Below are positions 5,853-9,603 of a stretch of DNA of 9,603 bases, in pieces (position 1 is the first letter of the stretch; the number at the start of each line of letters is the position of its first letter). The stretch covers positions 1 through 9,603 of the forward strand of contig DJCX01000114.1 of assembly GCA_002430755.1 (NCBI GenBank), read 5' to 3'. The notes under the pieces are model-generated. The model was not told the origin of the DNA. It saw only the letters and a list, made by a program, of their open reading frames with translations, and ran no database searches. This DNA comes from Flavobacteriales bacterium UBA5939 (GTDB lineage Bacteria; Bacteroidota; Bacteroidia; Flavobacteriales; Schleiferiaceae). The translations under genes were made by a program, and so were the position numbers.

Positions 5853-6839
5853 ATGTACGTCAACTTCTTCTCTCCTTACGAACTCGTCACAGGCTCCATC
5901 TATTTATTGGGTCAAAAAATAGACGAGGCAATTCGTTCCAAGCGTGCTGAACACGCCCAATATCCGACCATCTGTGTAGGGAACTTTCAAGCGGGAGGAA
6001 CCGGTAAAACCCCAGCCACTATTTGGGTTGCTAGCAAATTAAAAGCCCTAGGGTATTCCCCTATTATCCTCATTCGAGGCTACAAAGGTTCTGTTAAAAA
6101 AAGTACCCTAGTGCATCGCAATAATGCCCATACATACGGAGACGAGGCTCTATTACATGCGCAGCACTTTCCTACTATCGTGGGTAAGAACCGTGTTCAG
6201 AGTGCTAAACTAGCTTCGACCATTCCCGGCGAGAATAAAGTATTGGTGATGGACGACGGATTACAACACTACGAGCTGCTCAAAGATTTTAGTATTGTTT
6301 GTCAAAAAAGTCAACGATTTGAATCCGATCAAATGTTACCCGTAGGTCGACTTCGCCAAATCCCTCATACCAACTTTGACGCAATTCTTTCGCAAATTAA
6401 CGAAGCTGGATACCATCGGATAAACTCTTGGAAAGGAATACCAGAATACACCTTTGAACGAATCACTTCTCTTTTATCTGGGAGCAAGCAGCAAGGCTTG
6501 GTCGTATGTGGTGTGGCAAATCCCGACGATTGCTTGTACCAAATTCAGAAAGCAGGTGGCTTCGTTGGAAACGAAATGAAATTTCGCGACCACCATCGCT
6601 ACAACGCAGCCGATCTCGCTCGTATCGAAAAGGGTTCTAAAAAGTATGAATACCGTGTGCATTGTACCGCTAAGGATGCTGTGAAGTTGGAACCCCTAAT
6701 TGAAGCTAAAAACAGCCCTATTAAATTGAGTGTTTGGGATGTTGAGATTCAGCCTGTTGGCGATGTTCAGCCACTACTTGATGCCATGGTGGCGAAGATT
6801 GAGGAAGTGTATAAAAATCGGTCACAAAAACAGGCCTAA
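5853..6839 (+). CDS. lpxK: Tetraacyldisaccharide 4'-kinase
   Basis: LpxK phosphorylates the 4' position of the lipid A disaccharide precursor at the inner membrane, giving lipid IVA, a late step of the Raetz pathway. The 328-residue length fits the family. Motifs in order: VGNFQAGGTGKTP (42-54), containing the P-loop; ILIRGYKG; YGDEALLHAQHFP; VLVMDDGLQH, the second acidic motif; MLPVGRLRQ; VCGVANPDDC; FRDHHRY; and TAKDAVKL. The N-terminal FFSPYELVTGSIYLLG segment is amphipathic and likely touches the membrane, as in known LpxK proteins. It shows that this organism makes lipid A. Only two bases separate it from miaA upstream; gatB follows after 33 bases. Confidence 0.96.
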   Translation: MYVNFFSPYELVTGSIYLLGQKIDEAIRSKRAEHAQYPTICVGNFQAGGTGKTPATIWVASKLKALGYSPIILIRGYKGSVKKSTLVHRNNAHTYGDEALLHAQHFPTIVGKNRVQSAKLASTIPGENKVLVMDDGLQHYELLKDFSIVCQKSQRFESDQMLPVGRLRQIPHTNFDAILSQINEAGYHRINSWKGIPEYTFERITSLLSGSKQQGLVVCGVANPDDCLYQIQKAGGFVGNEMKFRDHHRYNAADLARIEKGSKKYEYRVHCTAKDAVKLEPLIEAKNSPIKLSVWDVEIQPVGDVQPLLDAMVAKIEEVYKNRSQKQA

Positions 6840-6872
6840 AAAGCGTAAATTAGCGCTCTAAATTCCCCTTGG

Positions 6873-8327
6873 ATGTCTAGTATTTACGATACATACGAAC
6901 CGGTTATTGGTATTGAAGTTCACGTGCAGTTGAGCACGCAGAGCAAGGCATACTGTGGTGACGCTACCGCATATGGTGCCTCCCCGAATACTCAAGTAAG
7001 CCCGATCAGCTTGGGCCATCCAGGTACTCTTCCTGTCTTCAACAAAGCGGTGATGAACTATGCCGTGAAGTTGGGTATTGCCTGTGATTGTACCATTCGT
7101 GAGCGCAATGAATTTGCACGCAAGAACTACTTCTATGCAGATTTGCCGAAGGGGTATCAGATTACGCAGGACACCACACCTATCTGTACAGAGGGATTTG
7201 TGCGTATCAAAGATGCCGAGGGAAATGACAAGAAAATCAACCTGACCCGCATCCACATGGAAGAGGATTCAGGCAAGAGTGTTCACGATATTGACCCGTT
7301 CAACACGCTGGTAGATTTAAACCGTGCGGGCATTCCACTATTAGAGATTGTATCAGAACCGGAAATCAAGAATGGCGAAGAAGCATATAGCTACTTGAGC
7401 GAGATCAGAAAATTGGTCCGTTACCTAGAAATTTCAGATGGGAATATGGAGGAAGGTTCGCTTCGTGCGGATTTGAACATCTCCGTTCGCAAGAAAGGTG
7501 CGACCAAATTTGGAACGAAAGTCGAGGTGAAAAACATGAACTCGTTCCGCAACGTACAGAAAGCTATTGACTTTGAGATTATTCGTCAGATTGACTTGAT
7601 TGAATCGGGCGAAGAAATTCATCAGGAAACGCGCACCTACGATGCAGCGAAGAACATCACCATTGGACTTCGTTCAAAAGAAGATGCGCACGACTATCGC
7701 TACTTCCCAGAGCCAGATTTAGTACCTGTTATTGTGCCGCAGAGTTATGTAGACAGTGTGCGCGAGAATATGCCGCCCCTGCCCTACGAGCTATTTGTGA
7801 AGTACACGAAAGAATTGGGCCTTAGTGAATACGACGCTTATGTCTTAACCGATAGCAAAGCATTTGCACTGTACTTTGAAGAGGTGATTAAGCATACGAC
7901 CAATTACAAGGGAGCAACCAACCTGCTTATTGGCCCTGTGAAATCTTGGTTGAATGAACAAAGCGTTGAAATTGAAGAATTCCCAATTGCACCGGCGGCA
8001 CTGGCGAGCATTCAAACGTTAGTGGACGAGGAAAAGATTTCAATCTCTACGGCTACTCAGAAGTTATTCCCTGCATTATTGGAAGACCCGACTGCTAATG
8101 CCGCGGCACTTTGTGAGCAAAACGGCTGGATCCAACAAGGCGATAGCGACCAGCTACAAGCTTGGGTAGATCAAGCGTTAGCTGCTTATCCAGAAAAGAT
8201 TGAGGAATACCGCTCAGGTAAGAAAGGACTCATCGGACTCTTTATGGGTGAGGTGATGAAGTATAGCCGTGGAAGTGCAGACCCTAAAAAAGCAAGCGCC
8301 CTGTTGCGCGAGAAATTAGATGCGTAA
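6873..8327 (+). CDS. gatB: Asp/Glu-tRNA(Asn/Gln) amidotransferase subunit B
   Basis: GatB is the tRNA-binding kinase subunit of the GatCAB complex, which converts mischarged Glu-tRNA(Gln) and/or Asp-tRNA(Asn) into the correctly amidated forms in the cytoplasm. The 484-residue protein shows GIEVHVQL (13-20), VSPISLGHPGTLPVFN, FARKNYFYADLPKGYQI, HMEEDSGK (128-135), LLEIVSEP, EGSLRADLNISVR, KVEVKNMNSFRNVQKA and EDAHDYRYFPEPDL in the usual order. A C-terminal YqeY-like tail domain carries GLIGLFMGEVMKYSRGSADP. The partners GatA and GatC are not in the window, as is common when the subunits are scattered. Thirty-three bases separate it from lpxK, with no clear promoter. The last eight bases overlap the following lipoprotein gene. 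Confidence 0.97.
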   Translation: MSSIYDTYEPVIGIEVHVQLSTQSKAYCGDATAYGASPNTQVSPISLGHPGTLPVFNKAVMNYAVKLGIACDCTIRERNEFARKNYFYADLPKGYQITQDTTPICTEGFVRIKDAEGNDKKINLTRIHMEEDSGKSVHDIDPFNTLVDLNRAGIPLLEIVSEPEIKNGEEAYSYLSEIRKLVRYLEISDGNMEEGSLRADLNISVRKKGATKFGTKVEVKNMNSFRNVQKAIDFEIIRQIDLIESGEEIHQETRTYDAAKNITIGLRSKEDAHDYRYFPEPDLVPVIVPQSYVDSVRENMPPLPYELFVKYTKELGLSEYDAYVLTDSKAFALYFEEVIKHTTNYKGATNLLIGPVKSWLNEQSVEIEEFPIAPAALASIQTLVDEEKISISTATQKLFPALLEDPTANAAALCEQNGWIQQGDSDQLQAWVDQALAAYPEKIEEYRSGKKGLIGLFMGEVMKYSRGSADPKKASALLREKLDA

Positions 8328-9429
8328 GCTCTGGGCATTACTTGCAGGTCTTGTTTTAGCTTGTTGTACTCAAGAAGGAGGTTCGCTTATTCGCTTTGAG
8401 TTAAAAGAAACAGGCAGCTATGCGGTTCAATACCGTGAGGCAGACGGAACGTTCACTGTGATGGACAGCCTCGACATTATGGGTAATGACGTCTTTGAAG
8501 TTGCCTTCGATACACTTCAGATGATCAGCTTCCTTCCCTTAGAAGGTGAATTACCGGTGGTACATGCCGTAGTTGGACCTAGTACAGAAGAACTTACCAT
8601 TTCAAAAGACGGCTTTATCTCTGGAGATGCAGAGAACAATTGGTTGGGGACACAGCGCAAAATGCAATTAGACCTCATTGCATTAATCGATAGTCTGGAT
8701 GCCATCAAATCTACCTACAAGGACAGCACCACTTTTAAAGGATTACGTACTATCGATAGTGTGTTCTTCGCTTACGCGGACGGATACAGACAACGCATTC
8801 TAGACAGTCTCATTGCTGTACCAGGTAGGTTATCCAACCTAATGACCGTTTACCACAGGATTGGACAAAATCCAGTGTTAGAGTATGGCGTGGACCGCGA
8901 TGTACTGCGTGGAGTGAATGATGCTTTAACTGAAATGGCACCCGCATCAAATGATGTGCTTGCCTTTAACATGTGGGTGGAAGAATTTGAAGAAACCTAT
9001 GTTTTTACGGCTAAGGTGGCCGAGAATGCACAGAAGTTTGCTGTCGGCAGCCCATTCCCTGAATTTGCTTTGGAGACGCCGCAAGGTGAACTCGTTTCGC
9101 TCGAGCGCATGTCCCTAGAAGATCATGTGGTTGCCATATGGGCCTCGTGGTGCGTAGAATGCCGCAATGAACTTAGATCCGTTGCTAAGACGCAGTCGAT
9201 GAACAACTGGGTACTGCTTTCTATTGACGGTCTTCCGCAACAGCGCAGCCCACTGGGCGAATGGTACGAAGCTATCGTTACCGATGATCTTGGTGGTCAA
9301 CACCTGAGCGATCTTGGAGGTAGCCGAAGCGTAATTATAGAAACCCTTGGCGTTCAAGAAATGCCGTTGTACTTCAAAGTGGAAAACGGTATCATCACCA
9401 AGCGTGTCAATCGAATAGAAGATTTATAA
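8320..9429 (+). CDS. TlpA-like thioredoxin-fold lipoprotein
   Basis: A 369-residue exported lipoprotein. Residues 1-15 (MRKLWALLAGLVLAC) form a short type II signal peptide with VLAC as lipobox and Cys15 (or Cys16) as the lipidated residue. The middle region, about 20-235, lacks recognisable motifs; its early strands followed by a helix-rich stretch resemble the N-terminal part of Bacteroidota TlpA-type lipoproteins. The C-terminal thioredoxin domain begins near GSPFPEFALETPQGELVSL and has IWASWCVECRNEL with Cys278 and Cys281, then MPLYF in the place of the cis-proline loop. It probably acts as a thiol-disulfide reductase or chaperone in the periplasm. The dipeptide between the cysteines is Val-Glu rather than the usual Gly-Pro. 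The start overlaps gatB by eight bases, and a strong terminator follows. Confidence 0.88.
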   Translation: MRKLWALLAGLVLACCTQEGGSLIRFELKETGSYAVQYREADGTFTVMDSLDIMGNDVFEVAFDTLQMISFLPLEGELPVVHAVVGPSTEELTISKDGFISGDAENNWLGTQRKMQLDLIALIDSLDAIKSTYKDSTTFKGLRTIDSVFFAYADGYRQRILDSLIAVPGRLSNLMTVYHRIGQNPVLEYGVDRDVLRGVNDALTEMAPASNDVLAFNMWVEEFEETYVFTAKVAENAQKFAVGSPFPEFALETPQGELVSLERMSLEDHVVAIWASWCVECRNELRSVAKTQSMNNWVLLSIDGLPQQRSPLGEWYEAIVTDDLGGQHLSDLGGSRSVIIETLGVQEMPLYFKVENGIITKRVNRIEDL

Positions 9430-9435
9430 TGACTG

Positions 9436-9469
9436 AAAAAAAAAGCCGCTCTTTGGGAGCGGCTTTTTT
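9436..9469. terminator. Strong, probably bidirectional intrinsic terminator
   Basis: GCCGCTC at 9445-9451 pairs with GAGCGGC at 9457-9463 across a TTTGG loop. The stem is preceded by nine A residues and followed by six T residues. The A and T runs make it work on either strand, which suits its place between two convergent genes. It begins six bases after the TlpA-like stop codon and marks the end of the rightward transcript. Confidence 0.93.
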
Positions 9470-9480
9470 AATCTCTATAG

Positions 9481-9603
9481 CTACTTATCAAGCACTAATC
9501 TTATATGCGCCAAATGGTGCTGGCAGTGCCAAGCATACATCTGAACACTTTCTTTCATCGTATACTCTTTCTCTTCTTCCATATGGAAGTATGCTTTTTC
9601 CCA
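9481..9603 (-). CDS. DinB/YfiT-like putative metal-dependent transferase, C-terminal end
   Basis: Only the last 40 residues and the stop are present; the gene continues past the right edge of the window. The visible end contains MYAWHCQHHLAHIRLVL, with the HxxHHxxH cluster typical of the last helix of YfiT/BstA-type DinB-fold proteins. Those histidines hold a metal ion, and several members are annotated as bacillithiol transferases. Residues just before (AYFHMEEEKEYTMKESVQ) also fit that family. The exact activity cannot be decided from this fragment. It is convergent with the TlpA-like lipoprotein gene and shares the terminator between them. Confidence 0.78.
   Translation of the reverse strand, partial: WEKAYFHMEEEKEYTMKESVQMYAWHCQHHLAHIRLVLDK

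Noticed and set aside
6840..6872. AGCG...CGCT short inverted repeat between lpxK and gatB as a terminator or operator
   Set aside because: Arms are only four bases, there is no T run and no good TAnnTTTG box; read-through from lpxK into gatB is the simpler reading.
1..9603. CRISPR array, tRNA/rRNA genes, prophage or defence system
   Set aside because: No regularly spaced direct repeats, no tRNA-like or rRNA-like stretch and no phage or defence motifs were seen; nearly all of the window is explained by housekeeping genes, and no gap between genes exceeds 70 bases.

Overview
The window looks like ordinary core chromosome of a Bacteroidota bacterium, most likely of the Flavobacteriales type. 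The evidence is: lipid A biosynthesis (LpxK), hence a Gram-negative envelope; almost no Shine-Dalgarno sequences before the starts; promoter elements matching the Bacteroidota -7 consensus TAnnTTTG; a TlpA-type thioredoxin lipoprotein; and a ruvX-def pair divergent from dapD, an arrangement I recall from this group. No phage, insertion sequence, CRISPR array, toxin-antitoxin pair or defence gene is visible. I found no convincing undescribed system.

Layout. On the minus strand at the left end, ruvX (277-675) is followed by the 5' part of a peptide deformylase gene (1-245, cut by the window edge). A 62-bp divergent region (676-737) holds two overlapping Bacteroidota-type promoters inside a perfect 8-bp inverted repeat. 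Rightward from there runs a very tight block (738-4602): dapD (lysine/diaminopimelate synthesis), a WaaE/KdtX-like family 2 glycosyltransferase, a small two-helix membrane protein, a CCA-adding-type tRNA nucleotidyltransferase with an HD domain, and a pRiA4b ORF-3-like acidic protein. Successive genes overlap by 1 or 4 bases or are 1 base apart, which suggests one transcript with coupled translation.

A single small minus-strand gene (4599-4886) interrupts the rightward series. It shares a TTAA stop site with its convergent neighbour and is divergent from miaA. The second rightward block is miaA (tRNA A37 prenylation), lpxK (lipid A 4'-kinase), gatB (Asp/Glu-tRNA amidotransferase subunit B) and a TlpA-like lipoprotein gene overlapping gatB by 8 bases. 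It ends at a strong, probably bidirectional terminator (9436-9469). Beyond it, on the minus strand, is the 3' end of a DinB/YfiT-like (bacillithiol-transferase-type) gene.

Functionally, the window mixes translation and tRNA maturation (def, cca-type, miaA, gatB), envelope building (dapD, glycosyltransferase, lpxK, the lipoprotein) and DNA/RNA housekeeping (ruvX). The least explained parts are the two small uncharacterised proteins, the compact divergent promoter, and the unusual CVEC active site of the thioredoxin-like lipoprotein.
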